From assembly GCF_026745355.1 (NCBI RefSeq), contig NC_079202.1:59836622-59900621 (forward strand): a DNA stretch of 64,000 bases. The letters are read 5' to 3'. Each line of letters starts with the position of its first letter. Positions within the stretch are counted from its first letter, which is position 1. This DNA is from Beta vulgaris subsp. vulgaris (taxonomy: Eukaryota > Streptophyta > Magnoliopsida > Caryophyllales > Amaranthaceae). Of the stretch, positions 36,907-49,183 are shown piece by piece. A model generated the notes under the pieces. The model was not told the origin of the DNA. It made no database searches and was given only the letters and a program-made list of their open reading frames with translations. A program made the translations under genes and the position numbers.

Positions 36907-37459
36907 TAACTCTAAAGAAAATTACCAATATCTCACCTTAGAAACTTCAAAATCCTTAATTTGCTGCAAGACCTAGAAAATTAGGTGGGTGTGTAAGATT
37001 TGGAAATTAATTTTAGTAATTGCTAAACTCATATATTGTGAAAGTAAGCATTAAACATTTTGGAAAAAAACACACTCATGCATAGCATGAGCTAGAAGCT
37101 AGTTTCACTAATTGATATGAAAAATATTGTAAATCGATTTTGTTTAATTTGTCCTTATGTATAATTCAGCACATTTTTTTTTTAAGAAGTTCTAATTACA
37201 CAAGATAAAAGATTGATGTTAATGGTTAAATTATTGTCTTGAAGGCAAAAAGAAAAACCACGTAACAATAAAAAAGATTGATATAGTAGTACTAGTATTA
37301 ATTACTAGAGGGTCATTTGGGTGGTGGAGTTTTCTTAACCCAGCCGCCCATGGGGTTTTGTGGTGATGCGGTTGCCGGTTGGTTGTACTTGACCAAGTAG
37401 CACTCTGAAGTCATATTTGATGATGGGGAATCCATTAAACATTTGAAGTAGTATTAATA

Positions 37460-37700
37460 TATTCCCTCCGTTTCAAAATATATGGCATGTATGATGTTTG
37501 AGGACGAACTTTGACTATTAATTACTTTCAATTTATGTGGATAAAAAATTTTAAAATTAATTTTATTATAGTATTTTTTTCAGGACGGATCCGACGGTAT
37601 AATTTTTATATTTTTTGTTTATCATATTATGAGAAATATTTGTGATCAAAACAAATTTTCGTAAAGCGTAAATACTTTATATTTTGAAATGGAGGGATTA
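37460..37700. mobile_element. Stowaway-type MITE, CCGTTTCAAAATATA subfamily
   Basis: TTCCCTCCGTTTCAAAATAT at the left is inverted at the right as ATATTTTGAAATGGAGGGA. The interior (CGAACTTTGACTATTAATTA, ATTTGTGATCAAAACAAATT) matches 58225-58457. Confidence 0.75.
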
Positions 37701-38072
37701 CAAATATTAGAACTTAGGTTGTAATGTCTTTAGGTTGTAATTGAAGTTCTAATTAATATAATTTTTTCTGACCTTTATTTTTTTTAAAAATGATTGGTGA
37801 ACCCTCATAATTGGAGGAACATTTTGGTTTAGAATCATAATGTAATTCCAGTAAAAAAATCTTAAAAGAAGACTGATATTACAATAATAATTTGGATTAT
37901 AAAGAGGCTTAATTACCCTATACGGAAAAAAGGTAAGGTAAAGTGTATTGTAGCCTATGGGATCAAATTTCATTAGGGGATCTTTGAGGGTGAGGTTTTC
38001 TTTACCACTTACCATCCCCTCTCTCCAACGAATCTGACATGCAAATTAAACCTGGCTGGTTGTACCTGTGCG

Positions 38073-38491
38073 TAGGGGTGGCAATGAGATGAGACAACTC
38101 GCAAGTTACTTGAGATCGACTTGGTCAAAACTCGGTCGAAGCTCGACTCGAGTGAGCTCGAATCGAACTCGAGCTCGACTCGAGATGTTGGCCATGGTGA
38201 GTCGAGTTGAGCAACTCGATACTCTACTCGAAAAGTCGTGAGAAGCTCGAAGACCTAATTATCAATAGCAAAATACCTAAATTCAACATTTTTCTACCTT
38301 ATTGTTGCTTGTAACATGAGACACTTACTTGCAAGCTACTCGAAATCTACTCAATCAAAGCTCGACTCGATCAAAACTCGACTCGGTCAAAACTCGACTC
38401 GGTCAATGCTCGGTCAAAACTCGACTCAAATTGCTAACGAGTTGAGTCGAGCTAGCTCAAACTGACTAGACTCGCATCATTGCCACCCCTA
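38073..38491. mobile_element. hAT-like element, CTCGACTCGA body
   Basis: The ends are TAGGGGTGGCAATGA and TCATTGCCACCCCTA, and CCTGTGCG is duplicated exactly (38065-38072, 38492-38499). The body iterates AACTCGACTCGGTCAA / CTCGAATCGAACTCGAGCTC words with many self-complementary stretches. Non-coding. Confidence 0.88.
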
Positions 38492-39353
38492 CCTGTGCGG
38501 ATGGTATCGGTTCAATAGGGTCTTTCATCTTATCAACTTAAAAAAATATATAAAAAAAGGTGTCCTTGTAGCCAGTAGGGGGAGAATTGGACCATTAAGC
38601 AAAACCCTAGGCCTTTAAAAGAATATGTTGAACTGTTAATCCATTTTTTTCTTTGCTCTTACAAGTGTGAAAATGGCGCATAATTTTAGCTATGTAAATT
38701 TGATGGATTTCAATCGTTTAAAGGTCAAATCACTATTTGAATATTATATGTTGTGTGTTATTTGACATTTGTTCAAAATCTTATTATTAATATATCAATT
38801 ATCTCTTGTAAAATTATTAACTGCTCCATTAGTCAAATCTGGAGATGCAATAATATGTATCCAATTACCTCCATTTTTTCAATATATGCGGCTTTTTTCT
38901 TCCGAGTTAAAACTTTGACACAATATAGATATCCATTTATGCAAAAAAAAAATGGCCCAACTCATTATCAAAATAAAAAAATGTAGATACCCATTTAGCA
39001 TGTTGAATAGTATGTATGTCCATCTTGATTATTTTAATCTTATAACTATTATATATGCCTTAAATATATCTACAGTTCTGATATATGCACTCTTAAAGAC
39101 TAGCAATATGTAACAAGTACGTTTTCTACCAAACTGAAGTGTCCGTGCATCATAGCCCTTGAATGCATTAATTTGACATGCTTATAACTTGACTTAAACA
39201 TGATACCAACTCTTACTTAGAACTTTAGAGTTTAATTTAGAAGGAAACCTTTAGCAAATTATTATTAAGCACAAGGATCAAGGATTCCACTAAAATGTAT
39301 TACTAGATGAAATGTGTATTCGTGTGTGCTCCCACACCATACTTATGCTTAAG

Positions 39354-39633
39354 GTTATGTTCTTTTGGATTGAAAATTAATTAAATTGAACATAACAAAA
39401 TTGAATTTAACTGAATCAATGTATTGAACTAAACCGGAATTGTAAAAGGAAACTAGTTGAATTATACTAAACTGAAATTAAGTTCAAAAGAACACGACCT
39501 AATTATCCTTCTCAATACTCTCAAATGTACAATATAAGCATTGCTCAACTATTCTACCGATTAGGTCCTATTCTTTTGAACTTATTTTCAATTCAATTCA
39601 GTTTCTTTCAATCCAAAAGAAATGTACCTTAAT
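39354..39633. repeat. Two small elements with GTTCTTTTGG / CAAAAGAAC ends
   Basis: 39354-39502 runs from AGGTTATGTTCTTTTGGATT to TTCAAAAGAACACGACCT. 39562-39633 runs from TAGGTCCTATTCTTTTGAAC to CAAAAGAAATGTACCTTA. The bodies contain AATTCAATTCAGTTT-type words, so they are related to the GTTCA-word family. The second lies 4 bp before the target duplication of the solo LTR. Confidence 0.5.
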
Positions 39634-39641
39634 ATCGTAAT

Positions 39642-40163
39642 TGTTCCGGTATGGAATAAATGGTAGGGTGTGAATCGGTATTTTCTGCGTATATGTAAGC
39701 CGGTTCGAAGTCCTGCAAAACAGAGCACGTAAACTAACCTCGGGGGTTGATCCGAGGAATGCCCCTCCGATGCCTAAGTCAGTAATGGGTAAACATATAG
39801 CTCTTAAGTGGGGTATGATTGTATTTGCGAACGTGTCTTATGACTCAGATCAACGGGGTATTTATAGGAGCCGGTAAGAGTCCTTGTTCAAGTAGGACTC
39901 TGCTCCTATTGGTTGGACGCAGGTATATCCTTTTAGAATATACTTTTATCCTATACGGATGTTTATCTGTAGGCCCGTAGGCGCATTTAGATAGAAACGG
40001 GACCAAGCCCAGGCCCATGGGTAATAACCCAGGGAGGAATACCGTCTTGGTATCTTAATGAAATCGGAGTGACAAAGTCAACGGTTTTGTAGTGAGTGCT
40101 TTGACCATGATGATTCATATCGGTATGGGAGGACCGGTATAGAACTTAGTCAGTCCCCATACA
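39642..40163 (-). mobile_element. Solo LTR of an LTR retrotransposon
   Basis: TG..CA ends (TGTTCCGGTATGG and CCCCATACA) are flanked by an exact GTAAT duplication (39637-39641, 40164-40168). Neither a primer site nor a polypurine tract follows, as expected for a solo LTR. On the minus strand TCCTATAAATACCCC gives a TATA box about mid-element, so the LTR reads to the left, away from the HIPP gene that starts 550 bp to the right. Confidence 0.85.
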
Positions 40164-40714
40164 GTAATCACGGTCTCTATACTAGAAAAGGTAAATAAAT
40201 AGCGGATTACCTTTCCAAGGGCGGTTTCTAATTCACCAATACAATTGATACATCATCAACCACGTCAAATTTGATACCCAAAAGCAATCCTTCTTTAAAG
40301 CTTAGTCATCCAAATGAAACTAATGGACTCTATTAACAAAAAAAAAAGAGAGGAAGTTTCCACCAACAACATTCACATAGCTCCCCCACCTATTAACATA
40401 CACTGGTTTTTTGCCTCTCTTTTTTTTTTTCCCCTCCTCACGTTTTCTCTCTCCTCTTTCTACCATTATTCTTGTTTGTATTTGCAATTCTTTTTTTCTC
40501 TCTTTAAAATTTATTATTACGTCTTTCAAGTCCAAATGTCACTCATATCTCTTCAATAAAAGTTCAAAATTTATTCGATTTCGTATCCTTCTTTCTCTCT
40601 AACTCTCTAAAACACACATCAATTTTCTCTCTCCTCTTTTCCTCTGTTTTCAGAGTTCAGTTTCTTCTTCAGATCCACAGGAGATAAAGTAACAATCTTT
40701 TTCTGAAAACAATA

Positions 40715-43700
40715 ATGAAGGTATAAATTTCTCAAATACCCACTTTGATTCTGATTCTCATCGAATTTGGGTTTTTCTTAATTTTTCTTTATAAGATTCT
40801 ATCATAGAACTTTCCAAAGTATAAACTTTACTTAAAGGGAATATTTTTTTAATCTTAGTATCATTTTTTGATCATACCCTTTTGATTTTGAGCTATTATG
40901 TTTGTGCTAAATGTAAAATGATTTGCTAAAAAAAAGTGGAAAAGTAAAGTTGGGAATTTATGATATGATGCTCTATTTTATTATCAATAATTTTTTTTAG
41001 AGTTAGTTAAAAGCCGTCCTAAGACTTCGTAATGCCTGTTCTTCCCGGCTTATTTTCAGTTCAGTTCAATTCAGTTTCGAATAATACGTTTACTATTCAA
41101 TTCAGTTGTTTTATGTCGAGGACAAGACGTATTTTTTAGGGCATTGAATAGCAAAAATGAAAATTAATTTAACTGTGGAATGATGTTTGTTTGGTTGATT
41201 TTCTGACAGAAAATTGTGTTGAAATTGGATTTGCATGATGATAAGGCGAAGCAGAAAGCTCTTAAGACAGTTTCTACTCTTCCAGGTACCTGAAATCGCC
41301 AAACAACACCTGGAACTTTTTTTTTAAGTTCTGCTTAACTGTTCTCTAATTGGATGATTAATTAAATTAATTGTTTTTCTTAGATTTTTGACTTATTATG
41401 AAGTTCTATCATTCTATCTGGAATATTTTTTGTGATGCAAGCTTGCGTTTGATTGATTGATTATTAATCACCAGTAATTCTCGTGGTGTCAACTAGTAGT
41501 ATTTTTTTTGTTTTGTTTGCATCGATAGATAATAGTGACGTCAATTTGTTTAATTAGTAAAATTTTATGGGGTAAATACTCAATATTTTCTCCGAAGTAA
41601 TCCTTCAATCAAATTTAATTTTTATTTTGAATATTATGTGACTTATTGTCATATTGGCCAATGGTGTGTTTATTTTACTTTCAACCCTTATTAAAAAAAA
41701 AATTTAGATAAAGACTAATATGTAAGTTCAGATATATACAGTTGAACAAAAATAAATAAAAATAGAATAAGTTCGGATAAGAACTAACAAATTTTAATAT
41801 GTACAAATTAGCAAAAATAAGTTGCTTAGATTCGCCCCATTAAAGGTTATTTTTAGCTTAATTAAAGGACATGATTAAAAGTTGGTTTGAGATGGTAATT
41901 GTGTCATGCATAATAGCAATAGGTCATGAGTTCAAATATTATTGCAAGCCAATTTTACTTTTGTTAATTGACATGACTTATATACATTGAACAATTTTAA
42001 TGCACTAACAGAGGTGCCACGTGACGTATATACATTATCACGCACGTTTTTTTAATATATTTGTATAGATTATGTGAGTATTTATGATGAAGTATGTGGT
42101 TTATTTGGGAACTATCTCCAAAGAAGTAAGGGTGCTTCCCAAAACAATCTTATTAATTTTAGGGTCGACAAGGACATGACTAGGATGGATAACTTTTATC
42201 GGCCTATCATTTTCTAGTAAAATTGACAATTTGACATGAGGGAAGCCGGCAGCTAGCCTAGCATGTATCATTGTCAAAATTGCTATGAACATGGATTATA
42301 TGGTGAAATTTTCCCCCCTCTTTATATTAGAGTATTAAACCTTTGCTAAGAAATTGCATCCTAGAAGTCCTAACTCCTAAATAAATATAGAGATAGATAA
42401 AGATAAGTTTACTTAAATATATGATTCTTCAACTAATAGAATTATAAGGTTATCGCTTTTTTGTTTAACTTTTACAGTTCGATACAAGAATTTGTATTCA
42501 TCCGACAAGTAATGATGGTATCCATCTACAATAGGTAGATAGTCATAATCAAACATTTCAAACTAATAATGTTTGGTGATTACTACCAACTTGATAGAAA
42601 TCTTATGAAAACTTATCCTTCCTACAAATTGTAGAAATACTTCGTTGTTGTATGGTTACTTATCACTTATCAGCGTAGTGTTCCCCCAAAATTTATTATT
42701 TTCCGCAAGGTATTTTAACCTTGGCGATTTTAGATGTTTCTTAATAATATGTCCCAAATTTAATTACTTATCACTTATTTTAGTTATTTCCCTATAGCCA
42801 TTCTATTTGATTTACTGCGTGGGCCCACATTACCCTTCAAAATGGTAGCTTGTTTTGTCTCCCGATAAACTAAATGGTCAAATAGTCCAAATTTTTGTTC
42901 AATCCCCATCACAACGTTTATCTTTTTCAAATTTGGATTGCAGTTTGTCAAAATATAACTGTTTTTGGAATGTTACCAAACTTTATTACCCTCTACAAAT
43001 CTCCACATTTACCTAACTTGAGAATTGTTATTAGTAGCAAGGTATTTAAGGTTTCTAGGAGTCTTCCCATTTCCTAGTCCCTAGATCATATTGGATTTTA
43101 AGCCAATTTTGATTGGTAACCAAGAAAATTACATACTCCCTCCGTCCCATAATATAGTGCTTGTTTCTTTTTTACACAGTCTCCAAGACGTAACTTTGAC
43201 CTTTAATATCTTCAATTCCATATTAATAAAAAATATAAAAAGTTGATATTATGAAACTATACATTGAGACGAATCTAACAAGATCTCACATGAATATGTT
43301 TTTATATATATATATATAAATGAGAATATTCTGTCAAAGATTTTAAAGTTTGACCCACCAAAAATGAAATAGGCACTATATTATGGGACGGAGGGAGTAT
43401 TATGTATCACGTTCAAAAACTAGCTAATCCAATGTTAATGTTTGTTAAATGTGTAGGGATTGACTCTATCGCAATGGACATGAAGGAGAGGAAATTAACT
43501 GTGATTGGTTCGGTAGATCCAGTAAGTATAGTGAGTAAATTGCGCAAGTATTGGCCAACAACAGACATAGTACTCGTCGGACCAGCGAAAGAGCCGGAAA
43601 AGGAGAAGAAGGAAGAGCCGAAGAAGGACGAGGAGAAGAAAGAAGAGCCAAAGAAAGAAGAGCCAAAGAAAGAAGAGCCGAAGAAGGAAGAGGAAGCCAA

Positions 43701-43893
43701 GAAGGAAGAGCCTAAAAAAGAAGGGGAAAAGAAAGAAGAGCCAAAGAAAGAAGAGGGCAAAAAAGAGGAAGAGAAGAAGCCTGATCCTGTGCTAGAGCTT
43801 GTGAAAGCTTATAAACAATATAACCCTCAAATGACTACATATTATTATGTCCAAAGCATAGAAGAAAACCCAAATGCTTGTGCAATATGTTGA
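40715..43893 (+). CDS. Heavy-metal-associated isoprenylated plant protein (HIPP), no CxxC
   Basis: Exons 40715-40720 (ATGAAG only), 41210-41285 and 43457-43893 join in phase to a 172-aa protein. Residues 1-70 form an HMA-like fold: [20 protein letters not shown], then [21 protein letters not shown] and [10 protein letters not shown]. The metal-binding CxxC of classical HMA domains is absent (LDLHDDKAK at that place), so copper/zinc binding by that motif is unlikely. Residues about 72-134 are a Lys-Glu-Pro tract of KKEEPKKEE units, probably disordered. The C-terminus CAIC is a CaaX box for prenylation, which would anchor it to membranes. This layout matches HIPPs of the degenerate-HMA group. 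Intron 1 carries a GTTCA-word element; intron 2 (2.2 kb) carries a Helitron end and a MITE. The start is fixed by the short KK-hydrophobic beginning usual in the family and by a pyrimidine-rich leader before it. Confidence 0.9.
41022..41145. repeat. GTTCA-word element in HIPP intron 1
   Basis: GCCTGTTCTTCCCGGCTTAT, TTTCAGTTCAGTTCAATTCA and GTTGTTTTATGTCGAGGACA recur from the 1325 and 29770 copies. Confidence 0.5.
41870..42069 (-). mobile_element. Helitron 5' end fragment in HIPP intron 2
   Basis: Reading the minus strand from 42069, A|TCTATACAAATATATTAAAA and then GCACGTCACG-like and GTGCC words match the 5' end of the Helitron at 33328-33591. No CTAG with hairpin could be found at the other side, so the left limit is arbitrary. 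A tRNA-B-box-like GGTCATGAGTTCAAATATT lies at about 41922. Confidence 0.55.
43134..43399. mobile_element. Stowaway-type MITE in HIPP intron 2
   Basis: TA|CTCCCTCCGTCCCATAATA at the left and TATTATGGGACGGAGGGAG|TA at the right. It ends only 57 bases before the start of exon 3, so it may lie near the branch-point region. Nearly the same sequence as 684-945, inverted. Confidence 0.88.
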
Positions 43894-45890
43894 CAAAAGA
43901 GAAATCCAATAACAAGACATTTACATATTGGATTCAAAAAGAGAGGAAGAATTCTGTTTTTAAGAAATTGTATTCCTAAAAACCCTTCTCTAATTCTCCT
44001 TGTAATTAACTAGATTGTTAGTTACAAGAGAGGATTTGAGGTTGAACTCTTAAGTGTTATTGATGAGAGGTTGAGAGCAAATGATTCTTGAACAAAAAAA
44101 AATTGTATAGTAAGTTGGTGGTTGTTTTTGTTATTTGTTTTGCAGTTGGTAATGATAAATTGTATGTAAAGCACCTTAAATAATTTTTTTTGGTAGTTAG
44201 ATTAATAGTTAGTATCTTAATCTTGTTAGTTTCCTATCAAGACCTTTGTAAATATTTTTTTACTCGGTAATGTAAGATGTCTTTTTAGAGTGTAATATAA
44301 TTCAATGATATTTGCGTATGCTGTGAGTTTTTGACAGATTAAGTATATTGCGTTTTCTAGTTGGATGAAGTGCATATATATTTGATGTGATTGTAATTTT
44401 TTTTGATGTGAGAGATGTTAATTGGTTAATATGTACATCTAAAAGATGTTACACATTTTTTGTATGGCTAATCTTCTCTATTTTTCTTTCATTCTGTAAG
44501 TAAATGATGTGATAAGTAAGAGTCGTTGTAGATAGAATTTGGTGTTTTGAAAAAGGTAATGAGGGAAAATCATGAAAGTCACAATCAATTAGGAATTCAT
44601 AACTAGTCCTATTTGCTTGCAAGTTTCTTGAATTCAATTATTACCAAACTCAATTTGACTTGAATTCAATTTGACTTATGAATAGTTTAATTTGATCTTA
44701 GACACATACATACTTAAATGTAAATTTGTTAATTTAGCAAATTATTATGTAAATTTGTTAATTTAGTAAATTATTAGTAAACAATCGACCAGAGTTATAT
44801 ATATAGCTGCAACTTTATAAATTTTATTTGAATTACTCTGAGTCGTCTTAAACTGCATTTGAGTTGTGAACCAATTAAGCTAAATTGATCAAAATTCTCA
44901 ATCTATTCTAGGGTTTGAATTTTTTTTCGAACATCACGAAACCAAGACAAATTTTACTCCTCTTGCTCTTAGTTTGTGGGGGCATAGAACTAGAACAGTA
45001 AAACCTAGAACTAGAGATGATATAATGGGCGAATTGCAACAAGAAAATAAAGGACTTATTCACGGGTGGTTCGTAGGCTAGGATCCCCACAACTTACGCC
45101 CAAAATGCATGATGTTTGGTGGGACAATTCAGGACAATTTGTTCTGCGATGCATTATTTAGTAGAGTCTATCATATCGTAATTCCATCTTCATGCTTATT
45201 ATGGGCATGGGCATCTGCTAAGAAATGCCGACCCTGGATTTGTTGCTTTATACTTTTGTACGCACGAATCTAGTTGGGGTCCATAATATGCAGGCATAAT
45301 GCACCTAATTAACCACATTGCAACATCAGAACAGCTAGACTTTAGTACATTAGGCTAGACAGTCTATACTTGTATTCATATGATACAAGTTGTATGTCTT
45401 TGATCATAGTAAGGTAAATTCCAATCTTAACAATAGATTGTAGTTAATTCAAATTAAGAAGTGAAAAGTACTTATTACAAATTAATTATCATGATATTTT
45501 ATTTCCTATAAGTATTAGTAAAAGAAGAGTTCCTAAGTTTGAAACGAAACAAAATTTGTTCAAAACAACCAGATTTGCTGGTCAGACTCCTTGGAGGGCG
45601 AGGAGATGGTAAGGAAAACAAAATTTGTTCAAAATTTGTATATGTTCAGAGTCAAAATTGTTTAACACTATTTGAAAGTGCGCAAAGTTCTAAGTAAACA
45701 ATGTACGGTTGAGTACATTAATTAAGATATGTCACGAAAAGTTTCACTTAATTATTTAGAATGACACTTTTTTTTGTCAACCAATAGTACAACTCTATCC
45801 CAGTTTTTCGTTTGACAAAAAGTTAACTTCCTATGTTTTTTTTTTAATCGAACACTTCCCATGCTTTTTAGTAGTCAATTGATTGTATCA
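43894..45890. other. HIPP 3' region and gene-free stretch
   Basis: The first 300-400 bases are probably the HIPP 3' untranslated region (T-rich, with AATATAATTCAATG near 44293). A short direct repeat, AAATTTGTTAATTTAG, occurs at about 44720 and 44752. Nothing else recognised. Confidence 0.4.
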
Positions 45891-45898
45891 CTTGTATG

Positions 45899-46524
45899 TA
45901 TTGATGGCCATTGGTGCCGGCTGGGCGGACCGAGCCGTGTACCGTAGCGAGCTTGGCTGTGATTTCACGACCCAGGACCGGACCGTGAAATTCATGTGTT
46001 GGGCGGGCTGGTCCGCGGGCTGAAAGATCTTGGCCCACACCGGTCTGTTACTGGTTTTCACGGTTTGGGAAGCGGTTCTGGCGGTTCGCGGGTCTAGTGG
46101 GCTGGACGGGCTGGCGGGCCGGCATGAGAATTTTTTTTCAAAATTATTTAATCATTTAAATTATCCATTATTGATACATAAAATCTTTAAAATGAAGTAA
46201 AATATATACAATTATTAATATTAATGAATAATTTCATTATTTTAAAATTATAATATATGCAATTTGATTAAAATATACACAATTTGGTTCAATATTTACT
46301 TGGATTGGGCTGGTCCGGTTCATGGGCCTGACTGAACTAGTTTCGTGGTCCGGGTGGGCGGTTTTGGTAACGTTCTTTAGTGGGTTAGGCTCAAGAAATC
46401 TGGCCCACAACCCACATACCAATTTCACGGTTCGAGTTGGGCTGGACCGAACTTTTTATGATCCCGGCCCACGAGGTGGCTGGGTTGGATCGGCTAGATT
46501 GGCCCGCACGGTTGACCATCTCTA
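45899..46524. mobile_element. hAT-like element, GGGCTGG/GGCGGG-rich body
   Basis: The ends TATTGATGGCCAT and ..GACCATCTCTA are flanked by CTTGTATG and CTTTTATG (45891-45898, 46525-46532; 7 of 8). Two GC-rich arms iterating GGGCGGGCTGG / GGTCCG words surround an AT-rich centre. Non-coding; an open frame at 46322-46537 is a by-product of the GC-rich arm. Confidence 0.7.
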
Positions 46525-46590
46525 CTTTTATGTATAATAGCAATTCCTAATGCAAAGAAGATTATATTTTTCACTTATTTAATAGAGGAT

Positions 46591-46674
46591 AGATAAGCTT
46601 ATTTCATTAGATAAATAGTACTAATTTCACATAGATAAGCTTATTTCATTAGATAAATAGTACTAATTTCAAAG
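46591..46674 (+). repeat. Exact-like 42-bp tandem duplication
   Basis: AGATAAGCTTATTTCATTAG begins both units, at 46591 and 46633, and the units are nearly identical, so the duplication looks recent. Confidence 0.85.
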
Positions 46675-46922
46675 AAAACAATATTAATTTAAAGGAAAAG
46701 ACACTTATTTTTGTATTTATTATGCAAGACTATATCAACCAAATACATTATTTCGTGCTTTATTTCATAAGACACTTCTTTTTTTTTTTTTTTTTTTTTA
46801 TGTCAACCATCTATTTTAGGCAAATATATTCTTCATCGAAATTTCAGAAAATTATATAATTTGAAGAAATCAAATAAATGAACTGAGTTTCTCTTTTTTC
46901 TCCCATAAGGATAAAAATATTA

Positions 46923-47232
46923 GGCCTTGTTTGGTTGTATATAGGAAGTCATATTTCCTAGGAAGTTATTTTTCTCATGTATTTGAAATTCCTATGAACT
47001 ATGAAGTGTAAAATTGTGTTTGGTTGATAATATGAATTAGAACTTCCTATGGGAAGCTCTACTCACCTAGGGGGACCTAGGTAAGTAACTTTCTCCATTT
47101 TGGAGAAAGTAGAACTTCCTAGGATGTGCAAATTTCCATGGTTTTGCCAGCCAAACAACTTTATAATTTATATACTTCTACTTCCTATGAATTTGCACTT
47201 CTCATGATTTATTTTGTCAACCAAACAAGCCC
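46923..47232. mobile_element. Tourist-like MITE, GGCCTTGTTTGG ends
   Basis: GGCCTTGTTTGGTTG at the left and CAACCAAACAAGCCC at the right, TTA on both sides (46920-46922, 47233-47235). The interior has TTCCTAGGAAG palindromes. Confidence 0.8.
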
Positions 47233-47480
47233 TTATTAGATTGTGGTGAGAAGGAGAGCGCGCGTACGTTGATGCATTCGGGAGCTAGCAACGGCAAATA
47301 GTTATATACTTAAATTAGCTGCGGAGTAAGACGAAGTTTTTGTTTTATATTACAAGAGGAAGAATATGTTGCGTTAGAAAGAAGCATAGCCATTGGCCAT
47401 AAAGAGAAAGGGTATATCGCACTTTTATTGGTTTATAAAGGTCAGAAATCTCATGCCGCAGCGAATTAACCAAACAATAT

Positions 47481-47793
47481 GGCCTTGTTTGGTTCACATG
47501 GGAAGTAATTTCCCATGGGAATTTACATTTCATGGGAAATTTTTTCCCTTGTTAATTTCCTAGGAATTAGACAAAATTGTTTGGTTGACATCATAGGAAA
47601 TTGCATTTCCTAGGAAATTACTCACCAAGGGGGCTTGGTGAGTGATTTCCCATGTTCCATGGGAAATTCTATTTCCCTTGAAATTTGTATTTCCTATGCT
47701 TCTCCCATTTCCCTCCAACCAAACACAACACCCATAATGTATTTCCTAGGAATTTGTATTTCCAAGAGAAATAGCTTCCAACCAAACAACACC
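47481..47793. mobile_element. Tourist-like MITE, CCCATGGGAA-rich
   Basis: GGCCTTGTTTGGTTC at the left and CCAACCAAACAACACC at the right, TAT on both sides. The body iterates TTCCTAGGAAATT and CCCATGGGAA palindromes. It is a relative of 46923-47232. Confidence 0.75.
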
Positions 47794-47954
47794 TATAATT
47801 TCATGGTTTGCCCATGGTAGGCTGGTAGCACTAGCATTACACCATGCATGCGTGCTGCAGCCTGCACATGCCTCTAGCAATATCTTATAAAAGAACCACT
47901 CTACCACCTTTTTTTCGTGAAAATTCATTATCATATGACATCTATAATAGAGAA

Positions 47955-48285
47955 ACTATTGGTGCATATCCGGTATGAGCCAACAGTGTCCATACCGGAG
48001 TATGTTAATAATTTTGTCAGAAAAAGACAAAAAAGTTGACTTAATGGCAATTTAGAAAACTCTGATCATGTAGGAGAGAAATCAGATCAACTGTTATATG
48101 AATCAGATCAACTACAATGTGAATCAGATCAACTATAATGTGAATCAGATCATGAATGTATGTAAGTAAAAACCCAAAAAAAAAAAATATAAAAAAAACC
48201 AAAAAAAATAATAATAAAAGTTGTATTTATTTACAACTTTGCCACGGTATGGACACATACCGGGTATGCGCTGATCAGCGCTCAT
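47955..48285. repeat. Element with CCGGTATG inverted ends and 22-bp tandem units
   Basis: GGTGCATATCCGGTATGAGC..TGTCCATACCGG at the left is mirrored by CCACGGTATGGACAC..CCGGGTATGCGC at the right. At about 48079-48150 a unit GAATCAGATCAACTATAATGT repeats about four times. The class is unknown, with no clear target duplication. Confidence 0.5.
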
Positions 48286-48588
48286 CTATAATATGAGTAA
48301 AAAAACTAATAAATACGTATCAAGTTTAAATAGATACAATTTTAATATGACAAAATTGCAATCGTTGAGTAAGTATAACAATTATGAAACCCTTTGCCTT
48401 TCATATCGCTGTCTAATACAATATTTTACGACGGAACCTATTGACCTTATGTAGTTTTAAGGTAGAACTAGATTTAATTCAACTCATTTTATATTGTGAT
48501 CCTTCTTAATGGGTCGGGAAAAGTACATAAACTAGGCTTTTTACCTTATGGGTTGGGAGAAGAAAAGATGGAAACTAAACAACAATAA

Positions 48589-48914
48589 GAGCACCCACAA
48601 TGGTAAGCTACAACTACTTGTAGCTTTGTATGCCACATCAGCTTTTCAAACTACAACATTCCCAAGCTATAACCTCTTCCACTGGAAAACTATAACTATT
48701 TGTAGTTTTTGTAGGTCCCACATGTATTGAAAAGTAAAATATGAAAGAAAAAAATGAAAGTGGAGCCCACAAGAAATTGACAAAGCAAGTAGCTTTGTGG
48801 AGCTACTTGGCTTCACAAAGCAACAAGCTAAATTTCTCTCCAATAATAAAGCTACTAGCTCTAACTTTTGGAAAATTGCAAGCTAGGACCTCCAAGCAAC
48901 CATTGGAGTTGCTC
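48589..48914. mobile_element. Tourist-like MITE, GAGCACCCACAATGG family
   Basis: The ends are GAGCACCCACAATGG and CCATTGGAGTTGCTC with TAA on both sides (48586-48588, 48915-48917). Second copy of the family at 32892-33226. Confidence 0.85.
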
Positions 48915-48919
48915 TAACA

Positions 48920-49183
48920 TACTCCCTCCGTCCCTTAATAGAGTGCCCATTTCTCCAATGCACGTTTGCCAATGCACGTTTTGTATCGTTAATATCTTTA
49001 ATTTCATATTAGTAAAAATTATAAAAGTTTGATTTTCTTAATGTACGTAATGAGACGAATCAAACAAGACCCCACATGACTATGTTTTTTCTTATATATT
49101 AGAAATATTTTTTGAGGGCTTTCTTTACCTTTGAATAGTGTCCAAAAAAGAAATGGGCACTCTATTAAGGGACGGAGGGAGTA
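48920..49183. mobile_element. Stowaway-type MITE, complete
   Basis: TA|CTCCCTCCGTCCCTTAATA at the left, TATTAAGGGACGGAGGGAG|TA at the right. It begins 5 bases after the preceding MITE. The single MITE end at 62790 is from the same subfamily (shares TTTCTCCAATRCACRTTTG). Confidence 0.88.

Noticed and set aside
43413..43760. 115-codon minus-strand frame rich in Ser, Phe and Gly
   Set aside because: It is the antisense shadow of the Lys-Glu-Pro repeat of the HIPP exon; repeat codons read backwards give SSFFGSSF by necessity.
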